Of a DNA stretch of 64,000 nt, positions 41,034 to 52,256 are shown in pieces. The DNA comes from Bufo bufo. Taxonomy: Eukaryota > Chordata > Amphibia > Anura > Bufonidae. Location of the stretch: the NCBI RefSeq assembly GCF_905171765.1, contig NC_053390.1, positions 217,447,927 to 217,511,926 of the forward strand, read 5' to 3'. Within the stretch, counting starts at the first letter, position 1. Each line of letters opens with the position of its first letter. The notes below the pieces were generated by a model. The model saw nothing but the letters and a program-made list of their open reading frames with translations, had not been told where the DNA came from and made no database searches. The translations under genes and the position numbers were made by a program.

Positions 41034-41972
41034 CAGTACAGACCAAAAGTTTGGACACACCTTCTCATTCAAAGAGTTTTCTTTATTTTCATGACTATGA
41101 AGGCATCAAAACTATGAATTAACACATGTGGAATTATATACATAACAAACAAGTGTGAAACAACTGAAAATATGTCATATTCTAGGTTCTTCAAAGTAAC
41201 CACCTTTTGCTTTGATTACTGCTTTGCACACTCTTGGCATTCTCTTGATGAGCTTCAAGAGGTAGTCCCCTGAAATGGTCTTCCAACAGTCTTGAAGGAG
41301 TTCCCAGAGATGCTTAGCACTTGTTGGCCCTTTTGCCTTCACTCTGCTGTCCAGCTCACCCCAAACCATCTCGATTGGGTTCAGGTCCAGTGACTGTGGA
41401 GGCCAGGTCATCTGGCACAGCACCCCATCACTCTCCTTCATGGTCAAATAGCCCTTACTTTCAAAGTTTTCCCAATTTTTCGGCTGACTGACTGACCTTC
41501 ATTTCTTAAAGTTATGATGGCCACTCGTTTTTCTTTACTTAGTTGCTTTTTTCTTGCCATAATACAAATTCTAACAGTCTATTCAGTAGGACTATCAGCT
41601 GTGTATCCACCTGACTTCTCCTCAACGCAACTGATGGTCCCAACCCCATTTATAAGGCAAGAAATCCCACTTATTAAACCTGACAGGGCACACCTGTGAA
41701 GTGAAAACCATTTCAGGGGACTACCTCTTGAAGCTCATCAAGAGAATGCCAAGAGTGTGCAAAGCAGTAATCAAAGCAAAAGGTGGCTACTTTGAAGAAC
41801 CTAGAATATGACATATTTTCAGTTGTTTCACACTTGTTTGTTATGTATATAATTCCACATGTGTTAATTCATAGTTTTGATGCCTTTAGTGTGAATCTAC
41901 AATTTTCATAGTCATGAAAATAAAGAAAACTCTTTGAATGAGAAGGTGTGTCCAAACTTTTGGTCTGTACTG
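41034..41972 (-). mobile_element. Internally deleted Tc1-type element with long inverted ends
   Basis: Ends CAGTACAGACCAAAAGTTTG and CAAACTTTTGGTCTGTACTG, TA duplications at 41032-41033 and 41973-41974. The inverted ends are about 260 bp long and both contain the last ~35 transposase codons in opposite orientation. Most of the transposase gene is missing; a remnant of its N-terminal side (41460-41600, minus strand, reading ATGGCAAGAAAAAAG) remains. Confidence 0.9.
41175..41447 (-). pseudogene. Tc1 transposase C-terminal remnant
   Basis: Minus-strand frame with MTWPPQSLDLNPIEMVWGEL (the Glu region of the DDE triad, NPIE), LWELLQDCWKTISGDYLLKL and RMPRVCKAVIKAKGGYFEEP. The two catalytic Asp regions and the DNA-binding domain are absent. 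Confidence 0.9.
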
Positions 41973-41974
41973 TA

Positions 41975-43254
41975 TGTGCAGTCAACGCGTTTCTGGGACG
42001 TAGCGTCCCCTTCATCAGGAACGCGTTGACATTTTATTACAATTAAGAAGAACTTCCTAAGAACACCGTTTCTGCAGCTATACTGCTGGCAGCGCCGACT
42101 TGTGGGATTCGTCTACTTTTCTCCACTATGTACCATTTTATCTGGTAGCCATGCATGCACATGCCTGAACATAGCCTCCACCATGTTTGACAGATAGAGA
42201 TCTAGCTGTGGGGAGAGTAGCTGAGCATGTGTGTCCAGTCTATTTGGTGGTGTACAGTGGATAAAGGATGTAAACTGTCCAAATACTTCTGCACCCGACT
42301 GTGTAATATATCATATAATTCTGATTCTTGTTTTACTATATAAATATGCAATGTAAAGAAAACATAACGGTGACAGGTCTACTTTACACATACAATATCA
42401 ACGATAAGAGAATATCAAATAGTCTGTGGAGCCTTATTATATACACCAAAAGCAAACAACTCCTAGTGAATGCTCACAGTACAATATTTTATTAAATAAT
42501 GTAGTAAAAATCCTGGTGTAAAACCCATTATCGATGCATGGAGTCCATCGACTGTTTTGGTACTATGGTTGTATGACTGACAGCCAGGGCAGGGCAAACT
42601 GCTAGCGACCACTCAGCCAATCACCAGCCCCAGCAGGGACTCACCCCAGTGATTGGCTGAGGGGGATCAGGAAGTAGAGAATAGTCACTCAGTAAAAGCA
42701 GTGGCGGGGGATCAGTGAGGGGAGGATCACTTTGTTTTTTTTTTATGTCATTCTCATAATAGTTTTTTTTAAAATAACTTACTGGGAAAAAAAACATTTA
42801 AAGAGTCACTAAACTTTTGTATAAATTTTTGTGAACATGTCACTAATGACCTAATAACAGTTTTTGTAATAAAGTTTATAAAACTTTTTTGTATTTTTAA
42901 ATAGACTTTACACCCCCCCTTCTCCCCCCATGTTTCGCTGTGCGCTTAAAATCTACTTCTCTGAAGTCAGCCGTGTACGGCAGGCTTGTCTTATTTACCA
43001 TTTTTTAAGTCTGTTTCAGGCATAGAAAAAGGTCTATATGTAAGACAACAAGGAAGCTGTCTTACATTTAGAAGCAGCGCTGGATCCACCAAAGTTATGG
43101 AGAGGCCTGCGCCTCTTAGGCCAGCATAGGGCTTTATTAAGACTGGCGTCTGAAACGCTGGTCTTAATAAATGTGCCCCTATATCTATGTTTAGGCTGGG
43201 TTTTTACAGTGGGGCAGTTCTTGACAAATCCAAGCGATTTGTGGTAAACCCTTA
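41975..43254. other. Spacer with repeat fragments
   Basis: 41980-42030 carries AACGCGTTTCTGGGACGTAG and CCCCTTCATCAGGAACGCGT; 42140-42250 is the inverted relative of 39690-39850; 42615-42665 has a small dyad (CAGCCAATCACC / GGGTGATTGGCTG in part). No gene recognised. Confidence 0.4.
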
Positions 43255-44101
43255 GGCCCCTTTCACACGAGCGAGTTTTCCGTGCGGGTGCAATGCGTGA
43301 GGTGAACGCATTGCACCCGCACTGAATCCGGACCCATTCACTTCTATGGGGCTTTGCACATGAGCAGTGATTTTCACGCATCACTTGTGCGTTGCGTGAA
43401 AATTGCAGCAAGCTCTATTTTGTGCGTTTTTCACGCAACGCAGGCCCCATAGAAGTGAATGGGGCTGAGTGAAAATCGCAAGCATCCACAAGCAAGTGCG
43501 GATGCGGTGCGATTTTCACGCATGGTTGCTAGGATGAAAGTCTATTCACTGTATTATTTTCCCTTATAACATGGTTTTAAGGGAAAGTAATAGCATTCTT
43601 TAATACAGAATGCTTAGTAGAAGGTCAATTGAAGGTTAAAAAAATTAAATTAAATTAACTCACCTCCTCCAATTGATCACGTAGCAGCCGATCTCCTGTT
43701 CTTTCTTCAGGACCTGTGGTGACATCACTGTGCTCATCACATGATACATCACTATGGTGATGGACCATGTGATGAGCTCAGTGACGTCACCACAGGTCCT
43801 TTGACAGGTCCTGAAGAAAGAACAGGAGACTGGCTGCTACGTGATCAATTGGAGGAAGTGAGTTAATTTTATTTAATTTTTTTAACCATGTTATAAGGGA
43901 AAATAATAAAATTTACAGAATACTGAACCCAAACCCGAACTTCTGTGAAGAAGTCCGGGTTTGGGTCTGGGTACCAAACATGCCGATTTTTCTCACTCGC
44001 GTGCAAAACGCATTAAAACTATTTGCACTCGCGGGGAAAAATCGTGCATGTTCCCGCAACGCACCCGCATCTTTTCCCGCAACGCCCGTGTGAAACCAGC
44101 C
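43255..44101. repeat. 847-bp MITE with TTA duplication
   Basis: GGCCCCTTTCACACGAGCG ... CGCCCGTGTGAAACCAGCC, flanked by TTA (43252-43254; 44102-44104). It contains a second long hairpin (about 43540-43915: TATTTTCCCTTATAACATGG ... CCATGTTATAAGGGAAAATA) around GTCACTGAGCTCATCACATG-type pairs. Confidence 0.85.
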
Positions 44102-44104
44102 TTA

Positions 44105-44773
44105 CCGTTTTGCTCCATGGCAAACTACCGCCCCGCAGCATGAAAATCCATCGCAATGATATTGGGACTTTACAGTTATGTAATTAATGGGCATTTATGA
44201 GGTTGACTCTTAGGATTACTGATATATTATGTATACTTGTATAAAAGTTATTCATGTGTATGAATATGGATATACTGGATATTCTTAATGGGTCTGTGCA
44301 ATGTAAAATCTACATAAAATGCTGTGATGGTGGAGGAGGAACATATTATAGATTTCAAATTCATTGGCTCCTGCTGATACAAAGAAAAATACTGATTAAA
44401 ATGACATTTGCGAATTTCTTTACAAAAAATAAAAGGCATCAGTCCGGGCGCTGTGTGGAGCATGCTGTTAGAGTGCCACACTACACTGCATGCACTGTGC
44501 ACACCCAACCACTGCACTGCATTCACGGTAGTATCACTTATCACATGTGTCCATAACCTCTCCAAATCTATGCTTTTCCTACAGTCCTCCAGTAGCCATG
44601 GTTATATCCAATTATAGAAAAGAAATCTGGCTTAGCTGCCTATAGTAATCAGGTTCCACCTTTCATTTTTCAGAGGTCCTTTGGAAAATAAAAGGATCAA
44701 TCTGATTGGTTGGTATGGGCAATGAAGCCAGTTTTCTGTTACAACCAGATCTATTTGTTTCCTGAAGGAATAA
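44105..44773. other. Spacer with MITE copy
   Basis: 44606-44755 is a diverged copy of the palindrome at 14930-15105 (GGCTTAGCTGCCTATAGTAA ... GAAGCCAGTTTT). The rest has no recognised feature. Confidence 0.45.
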
Positions 44774-44996
44774 GGGTCCATTCACACGTCCGTTTTTTCT
44801 TTCCTGATCTGTTCCGTTTTTTCAGGAACAGATCTGGACCCATTCATTTTCAATGGGTCCTGAAAAAAATCAGACATTGAGCTGTCCGTTTTTTTCCAGG
44901 ACCCATTGAAAATGAATGGGTCCAGATCTGGTCCAGATCTGTTCCTGAAAAAACGGAACAGATCAGGAAAGAAAAAACGGACGTGAGAATGGACCC
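44774..44996. repeat. MITE with TAA duplication
   Basis: 223 bp, almost entirely palindromic: GGGTCCATTCACACGTCCGT ... ACGGACGTGAGAATGGACCC; TAA at both flanks (44771-44773; 44997-44999). Arms hold TTTCCTGATCTGTTCCG / CGGAACAGATCAGGAAA. Confidence 0.9.
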
Positions 44997-45086
44997 TAAG
45001 GGTGGTCACTTTTTTTTTTTTTTTACAGTTTGACACCTTGAGGAAACGTCAAGTGCAGAGCAACGCTAGGCGAATCTGCTCTTTAA

Positions 45087-45391
45087 GGGCTCGTTCACAC
45101 GACCGTGTGAAGCCCGTGCTGTGGACCGCAAATTGCGTGTGGCAGCCGCATAGGGATCGCGGCCCCATTCACTTAAATGGGTCCGCGATCCCTCCGTTCC
45201 ACAAAAAGATAGAGCAAGCTCTATCTTTTTGCGGTGCGGAAGCACGGAACGGAACCTCAGAAAGCACTCCGTAGTGTTCCGATCCGTGGTGAATGGGTCC
45301 GCATCTGTGATGCGGAATGGCCACAGAACATGATCCGCAAATGCGGTCCGCAATATGGGCACGGGCTTCACATGGTCGTGTGAACGAGCCC
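45087..45391. repeat. MITE with TAA duplication
   Basis: GGGCTCGTTCACACGACCGT ... CATGGTCGTGTGAACGAGCC(C), TAA at 45084-45086 and 45392-45394. Relative of 29967-30323. Confidence 0.9.
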
Positions 45392-45394
45392 TAA

Positions 45395-46287
45395 TACTGT
45401 CACAAATGACAATATTAGCATATATCAAAAATCACTGAAAATCTCCACCCTGCAATTCTTTCTCAATACTTTTAAAGCTGTGGCCATGAATGGCACGGTA
45501 TAATTAGGGCAAGTTTTGTTTATGGAATTTGATGCAGATTCTAAAAACCGAGGGGCAGATGTGCTTTTTTTTTTTTCTCCTCGATACACTTCTCTATAGG
45601 ACTTACACAATACCTGGGGAAAAAACATTATGCCTAGAGCATATTGCAATTTGAAAATAATGTTACAAACCCCACAAAAGAACAAATTTATCAAAGGATT
45701 TATGGCAAAAAAGTTGCAATTTTTTTTAGCAAAATAACACATTTAAAAGGGGTTGTCTGAGTTATTAAAAAAATAGAATTTAATTTTTACTCACTTGTAA
45801 AATATTTATTCTCAGTGGGGGACATAGAAGATGGTTATATGCTGCCGTCACTAGGAGCCAGACACGAAGCAAAAAAGTGATATCTCCTCCTACAGGCTCT
45901 TTTACAATTCCGTAACAGAAAATACTACTCTTTGCTCACTCATGTTACTGGGGGACACAAAAGACTGTGGGAAGTCCTACAGCAGTCCCCAAGGGGGGAA
46001 AAAGAAAAAGGGAATAGACAACTGGTCTTTTAGTCAGCGGACATTAGCAGAAGTTTGCAACTGGGGGGAAAAGGACATCTGTTAACACAAGGTGCGCAAA
46101 CTACAGGTAGGTGTGGACAGAAGTCCAAGTAGTTGCTTTTGCACCTATTGACCAGAAGCCCAATGGTGCATCAGCCAAGAGGTCCTCATCACTCATGCAA
46201 TACGCTGTGAGACAGGAGGGAAAAGCCTAACCACCAGGCAATACATCTTGCAGATGGTCAGCCTAATCAAACTACGAGACAATGTAA
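45395..46287. other. Spacer with probable repeat
   Basis: 45735-46270 begins AAGGGGTTGTCTGAGTTATT, and carries two GGGGGACA(TA/CA)GAAGA-type words; it looks like a TTAA-type MITE half. No gene. Confidence 0.4.
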
Positions 46288-46331
46288 GGTTACTTTCACA
46301 TCTGCGTTTTTGCTATCCGGTTTTGAGATCC

Positions 46332-46687
46332 AATGAGAACACAGGAATATGCACTCCTAAAAGAAGGAGGAGGTGCCGTTGTATAAGGGTCAAACCCAGC
46401 TGAAGTCTGAACAATGAAACCACGCACTCTATGGTGGAATATGCGAAAAAAGATTTAATGTGATGCTCCGTGTACAAACAAAAATGAAATAAATCAAAAT
46501 AATGGTTAAAAAAAAGAGAGAAGAGTGGTATCAATAAATATCTCTAAATGGTACGTTTGAAGCAAACTTTGGACTGCGATAGCTGGAGACGTTTCGGTCA
46601 AATTAGACCTTTTTTAATTAATCGCAATGGTGGAGTTGGAGCAGGAGACGGTGTCCCACGTGTAGGGCGCGTTGTAATGAAGCTTCC
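46332..46687. repeat. Insert A: repeat with GACGTTTCGGTCA motif
   Basis: Carries GGAGACGTTTCGGTCAAATT and AGACCTTTTTTAATTA, reminiscent of the GTTTCG...CTTCATCA repeats at 37.2 and 42.0 kb. Boundaries inferred from the interrupted outer MITE. Confidence 0.5.
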
Positions 46688-46815
46688 GGCATGGGATCTC
46701 AAAACCACAGCAAAACGCTTCTGTTATAATACAACCGGCTGCATCCGTTCAGAATGGATCCGGTTGTATTATTTTGAAAATGAAGAAACTGGATCTGGCA
46801 CTAAAACCATTCTTA

Positions 46816-47334
46816 GGGTACTTTCACACTTGCGTTTTTCTTTTCCGGCATAGAGTTCTGTCCTAGAGGCTCTATACTGGAAAAGAACTGATCAGTTTTA
46901 TCCCCATGTATTCTGAATGGAGAGCAATCCGTTCAGGATGTCGTCAGTTCAGTCGTTTTGACTGTTCAGGACGGAGAGAATACCGCAGCATGCTACAGTT
47001 TTATCTCCGGTCCAAAAAAACTGAACACTTGCCTGAATGCCGGATCTGGCATTTTTTTTCCATAGGAATGTATTAGTGCCGGCATTCAAAATACCGGAAT
47101 GCCGGATCCGTCCTTCAGGTCTGCACATGTGAAAAAAAAAAAAATGACGGATCCGTTTTTCCGGGTGACACCGGAAAGACAGATCCGGCATTTCAATGCA
47201 TTTGTAAGACGGATCAGGATCCTGATCAGACTTACAAATGCCATCAGTTGGCATACGTTTTGACAGATCCGGCAGGCAGTTCCGGCGACGGAACTGCTTG
47301 CCGGATCACTCTGCCGCAAGTGTGATAGTACCCT
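46816..47334. repeat. Insert B: MITE
   Basis: GGGTACTTTCACACTTGCG ... CGCAAGTGTGATAGTACCC; left flank TTA, right flank TAA. Same family as 12122-12612 (GCCGGATCCGGC blocks). Confidence 0.85.
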
Positions 47335-47630
47335 AAAAGCCAATGGGTGCCAAATCCAGTTTTTTCATGTCCGAATGGTTTTTGGTGCCGGATACAGCTT
47401 CTTCAGTTTCCCATGCCGCACACAAAAACGTTTCTTGCAGCCATTTTATGTCCAGCATGGGAACCCAACAAACTGAAACGGAATGCATTTTGGTGCACTC
47501 CATTCTGGTTCGTTCAGTGTTGTCCCCATTGACAATAAATGGGGACAAAACAGAAGCGTTGTGCTGCGGTTCTGAGACCTTCTGCCGGATCTCAAAAACG
47601 GACAGCACCAATGCAGAAGTGAAAGTAGCC

Positions 47631-48289
47631 TCAAATGACAGCTGTGGTGAAGAAAAATAATTGGACCAATTAAACAACATCTGCAAAACCTGTAAACACA
47701 TCCAAATGGTGTACATAGTCCTCCCAAGGAAGGGAAGGATCCCCTTCAAAAGAACTGGATGGAGGAAAGCACAAAAAAAAAAAAAAACTAGGAGCTGGAG
47801 AGAGATCTCACACAGATGCTAAAAGAGAGACAACTGCATCATTTAAAAACAAAAATAGGGGTCCCATGAAGTTGTGGGGAAGCCAAATAGGCAACCTCTT
47901 GGGGGAAAAGGTGTCACTTCAGGTTCTGATACTAAACGTTACCTCCCGGCAATTAGCAGAGAGCTAGCAAAGGACACCGCTGCTATTACATGGAGTGATG
48001 TCCTCCGCAACATGGGGAGGAGCAATCATTATGCTATCGCTCATCCCCATGCAGGACTGTGGTGTGCTGTTGCAGATCCATATTAGACAGAGCGAAGAAT
48101 TGACATAGTTAAGACCTGGGCCTCCATGGAAAAGAGGTCAAGTCCCAGATACAATTCTTGCTGGAGAAAGACTGATCACCATGAAAACAACAAGGACGAA
48201 GATGCTCTCTCTCCTTGCACCAGTGGTAGAAAGGCTTTTAGGGCCTGTGGTGTGAATGTTTTCTAGCCTCTAGAATGGTTGAGACATCT
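47631..48289. other. No recognised feature
   Basis: A-run at about 47773-47787. No exon or transposon signature recognised. Confidence 0.35.
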
Positions 48290-48815
48290 TAAACCACGTT
48301 AAACCTTAGTCTAAGGACTCTGGGTTCACAAGTTATGCCCTGGTGTACTCTGGAAATGGATGGATGGAGAACAAGAACTTTAGAATGGGGATGTCCCTGG
48401 AAGACAGATGCCAGAGGAAGACAGACAGCCAGTTGATGTTGTGAGGCTGGGACAAGATGGTGATGCCTGAGCCAGAGAGGCATGGCAGAGGAGTTCAGGG
48501 CCAAACTGGATTTAAGAATAGCAGATAAGACCTACAAAGCAGGGAGGTCTACTTCCTACAAACACTAAGCTAAAACTGGTTTATATCAGTGTCTAAACCA
48601 CGTTAAAAAAGTCTCAGGACACTAGGTTCATAAGTTATGCCCTGGTGTACTCTAAAAATGGATGGATGGAGAACAAGAACTTGAGAAAGGGGATGTCCCT
48701 GGAAAACAGATGCCAGAGGAAGACAGACAGCCAGTTGATGTTGTGAGGCGGGGACAAGATGGTGGGCCCTGGGCCAGAGGACTTCAGGGCCAAACTGGAT
48801 TTAAAAATAGCAGAC
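48290..48815 (+). repeat. Direct duplication of ~225 bp
   Basis: 48294-48520 and 48598-48810 share long near-identical text (AAGTTATGCCCTGGTGTACT, GAAGACAGACAGCCAGTTGA, CAGGGCCAAACTGGATTTAA) in the same orientation about 300 bp apart. Function unknown. Confidence 0.8.
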
Positions 48816-50224
48816 TGGTTTAGCTTAGTTTCTATTATGAGGGTGTAACAGCTTTTTTGCTTTGTGTTTACCTACTAGCGGTATACCCATGGTTTTCTGT
48901 GCCCATCAATGTCATGAGTAAAGAAATGTGACCAAAAGCAGGCACTAGAATAACTGAACAAAACAATACTCACCCGATGGACCCCTGCCACTTTCAGTAC
49001 TGCCACTTCTCTGCCCCCTTTTGGTCTTTGTTTAACCAGCTGCACTGGAGGCTTGCCAGTATACACACACATGACCGCTGGAGCCAATCACTGGCCTCTG
49101 TGGTCTTGTGCTTTATTAAGCTGAGGCCAGTTAAATCGACTCCAGCAGCCATGTGTGTATGCGGGCATATCACCGCTGCAGCCAGGTAAACAAAGACTGG
49201 AGGGAGGCAGAGAAACATAGACACTGGAAGGGGTGGGGGGGAGGCGGTTATTGATTTTTCGGTTATGGTATTCCCGTTCCTGGCCTTTGAGCACATATTT
49301 CAATAATTTAGACACCTCCTTTAAGTATGTTTATGGATAAAAGTATATTTGTCAATAGAAGCACTATATCAATCTCTTGATTCATTTGTTCCTTATGCTG
49401 GAGAATAAGGGTCAATCCTTTGTAAATACTGTACCGTAATTCTATAAGGCTCTTTTCACATATTTGGAGTCTACAGTCGAGGTATACAACAGATACATTT
49501 CCTGACATACACCTCTATTGTAAGACTGCCAGGTATCTCTGTATAGGCATGCAGTGACAGACGTGGCTAAAAAAAGTATACCCCCTTATGGTGGTCAATG
49601 GGGCCCATTTTTGGCCCCCATATGGTGAATGAAGCCCTACAGATACAGTTTGGAACATATCCCAGGAGCTTTTCTGGCTTATAAACTGTACGTAAACAAC
49701 ATGGGGGGAACAGAACATAGATGTCCTTTACAATGCTCTGAAGTACATGATACCTCTGTATTTTTGTTAGCTGATAGACTCTAAATCTGATTAGTTACAG
49801 TCCTGTTCATGAAGTCTGTGAAAAGACATCGACTGGCCATTCTGATTGTCAGCTGGATGCACAATTTTCATTTCAACAATCCCACAATCAGCCAGTCAGA
49901 ATGACACTGGTAACACACATGACAGGAGCACACCCACTCCATGCACAAAAGTGACAAATGCAATGCAAAAGCAATGAAAAGGAGTCCTACAAGAGAGATA
50001 AGCCTGCTGATTGGCTGCAAAGTGGGATCATCTGCAATCAACCCAGCTGCTACCATGGGCATTATGGCTGTAAACATCCTGATGAAAACAGACAACAAAA
50101 ACATTATGGAAGGTAAAGTCAAAAAATATTAAAATAAAGCATATTATACAATACATACTACTAACTACACATGTAATTTGACTGTGATACAATCTGTGTT
50201 GCCTTCAAACGTGTCATCAGATGC
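48816..50224. other. About 1.4 kb without recognised gene
   Basis: Neither an exon nor a complete transposon recognised. Short ORFs overlap on both strands at 48975-49300 but lack family features. Confidence 0.35.
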
Positions 50225-50552
50225 TCACTAGGCTATACCTACATCATGTGGCCGTAGTGTTTTGCAGTCCGCAAATTTCAGATCCACAAAACACGGATAC
50301 CGGCTCGTGTGCGTTGCGCATTTTGCGAACCACACATGGCCGGCACTATGATAGAAAATGCATATTCTTGTCGGCGATTGCGGTCAAGAATATTTTTCTT
50401 TTCGGGGCTGCGGAGCTGAAGTACGGATGTGGACGGCACACGGTGTGCTGTACGTATCTTTTGCGGCGCCATTGAAATGAATGGGCCCAGACCCGTTCCG
50501 CAAAATTGCAGAAAGGATGCGGACCCATTCAAACTGTTGTCTGAATGAGCCC
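50225..50552. repeat. Diverged MITE
   Basis: Right end ...CTGTTGTCTGAATGAGCCC before TAA; left end GGCTATACCTACATCATGTG weakly matches. Interior TGCGCATTTTGCG, ATTGAAATGAATGGG words of the same group as the Harbinger-like MITEs. Confidence 0.5.
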
Positions 50553-50837
50553 TAAGTGACATCTTTGTGCTAACTGACATATGTTTTTATCAGGCCTTTT
50601 TGTTCTTTATCTAGAAGGGAATGAAAAAAATTGCCTGATGCCATTGCTTCAGTATGGTGTGATAGAGAAAAAAAAAAAAAAAAATCACCAAACTGAAAAA
50701 GATGCCAGCAGCCAAAAAATAAATTAATATTTGTCCTGCAGTTCATAGTTCCCATATACATTCAGCTAATATCTGGAGCTGCTGTTTTACTGTAAAAAAA
50801 TAATAATAATTAAGTGCAGGAAATAATGCCACAAAAA

Positions 50838-51330
50838 CTGTGTGAATTCAGCCTAATAGTTAAAAAAAAGTCGACAGTATTTTGCGTTCAGTATACTGGC
50901 CGTTTTTTTAGTTCAGTATGCGGTACATATACTGAACCATTCATTTCAATGGTAAAGCAAAAAAAACTGAAGTGTTTCGTGTGCATTCCGTTTCAGTATT
51001 TCCATACGGTGAAAAGATAGAACATGTCCTATTCTTGTCCGCAAATCACTGTGCTTGGCTCCATTCAAGTCAATGGGTCCGCCAAAAAAAACGGAACACA
51101 TACGGCAATGCATCCGTATGTCTTCAGTATCCGTTCCGTTTTTGCGGAACCATCTATTGAAAATGTTATGCCCAGCCCAATTTTCTCTATGTAATTACTG
51201 TATACTGTATATGGCATACGGAAAAACGGAACGGAAAAACGGAAAGGGAAACAAAAAACAGAACAACGGATCCGTAAAAAACGGACCGCAAAACACTGAA
51301 AAAGACATACAGTCGTGTGCATGAGCCCTA
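50838..51330. repeat. MITE, relative of 13905-14373
   Basis: Shares long stretches with 13905-14373 (AACCATC...GAAAATGTTATGCCCAGC, TGTATACTGTATATG(C/G)CATA). Right end ...CAGTCGTGTGCATGAGCCC before TAA; left terminus degraded. Confidence 0.75.
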
Positions 51331-52158
51331 ACACTACCCTCCAGCTGAAAATAAAAATGTGATCTGCCAATGTATAATACACACCCCTGTTGCCCTCCTT
51401 GTGAGGGTTGCTGCTGCCGTTCCTCCATTCTGGAAACGCATTTGTCTGTCTGAATAATACCTGCCACAGTCTCAGACTATTCTTTGCACAGCAGCAGATT
51501 TACCAATATTGTTGCACTGTCTAAAGGTTCCTTTACACAGGACGACGTACAAGCAGATTGTCGGGAAGGAAGCGTTCCTTTCCGATAATTTAATGAGGAG
51601 CTCATAACACCAGCTATCCACAGGTTCAACTGAAGCTATAAACCGCACAGCATTGTGGGAGAGACAACTATAAATAGGGAAAGTTAAATGACCACAATAG
51701 CAACAGCTGGAGGTTAAGGGTGTGGCCAGTACCAGAAACAACACAGGCGCCTATTAATCCACAAGATCTCCTGACACTAACTGTCGCGTGGACATCCGTA
51801 TGTCTCGGTACGTCCGTGACAGTCTAGTCTAACTTTACACTACTTTTCATGTGCATCTAAGCCACACTCATTTCTCGCAAAGCCACGCCCTTTGTCAGGC
51901 AAAGTATAAGAAAGGTCAGAAAAGTTTATAAAACATTTAATAAATGTGGTGCAAAGCATGTATGCAAGTTTTTGGCGCAAGTTGCACAAAAAAAACCTGG
52001 CACATTTTCAATAGTAAATCTGCCCCAGTGTACTTAGGAATTATGACAAACCCTGCCTTCCGATAGACACAGTGCTAGAACAATCTGTGCTCGCCTATCA
52101 AACTTCCTAAGCTCACTGCCCGTAGAATAGGAAGGAAGCGTGAATAGGAATATAATTG
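51331..52158. other. Spacer
   Basis: No gene. 51860-52026 resembles the GCGCAA.../AAATCTGCCCC fragments at 16370-16870 and 38660. Confidence 0.35.
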
Positions 52159-52256
52159 GCGTGGCCTAGCAGCTCATGGAGAAGGACGCGTGAGTGCTGA
52201 GTTCCGCCACTGAGCCGCAACATTAGGGGCCTTGAGCCTACAACACCGACATCAAC

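Larger units (their letters stand above)
46288..47630. repeat. MITE with two nested insertions
   Basis: Outer ends GGTTACTTTCACATCTGCG (after TAA) and AATGCAGAAGTGAAAGTAGCC. The left arm is cut after TTTTGAGATCC (about 46331) by a ~356-bp insert (46332-46687) and resumes at GGCATGGGATCTCAAAACC. A second insert is the MITE at 46816-47334. The remaining outer halves pair (CAAAACGCTTCTGTT / AACAGAAGCGTTGTG). Confidence 0.75.

Noticed and set aside
45880..45905. Possible RILPL1 exon end (minus strand, GIVKEP before GTAGGA)
   Set aside because: Only a few residues resemble the GIKRL segment and the surrounding sequence looks like a dispersed repeat.
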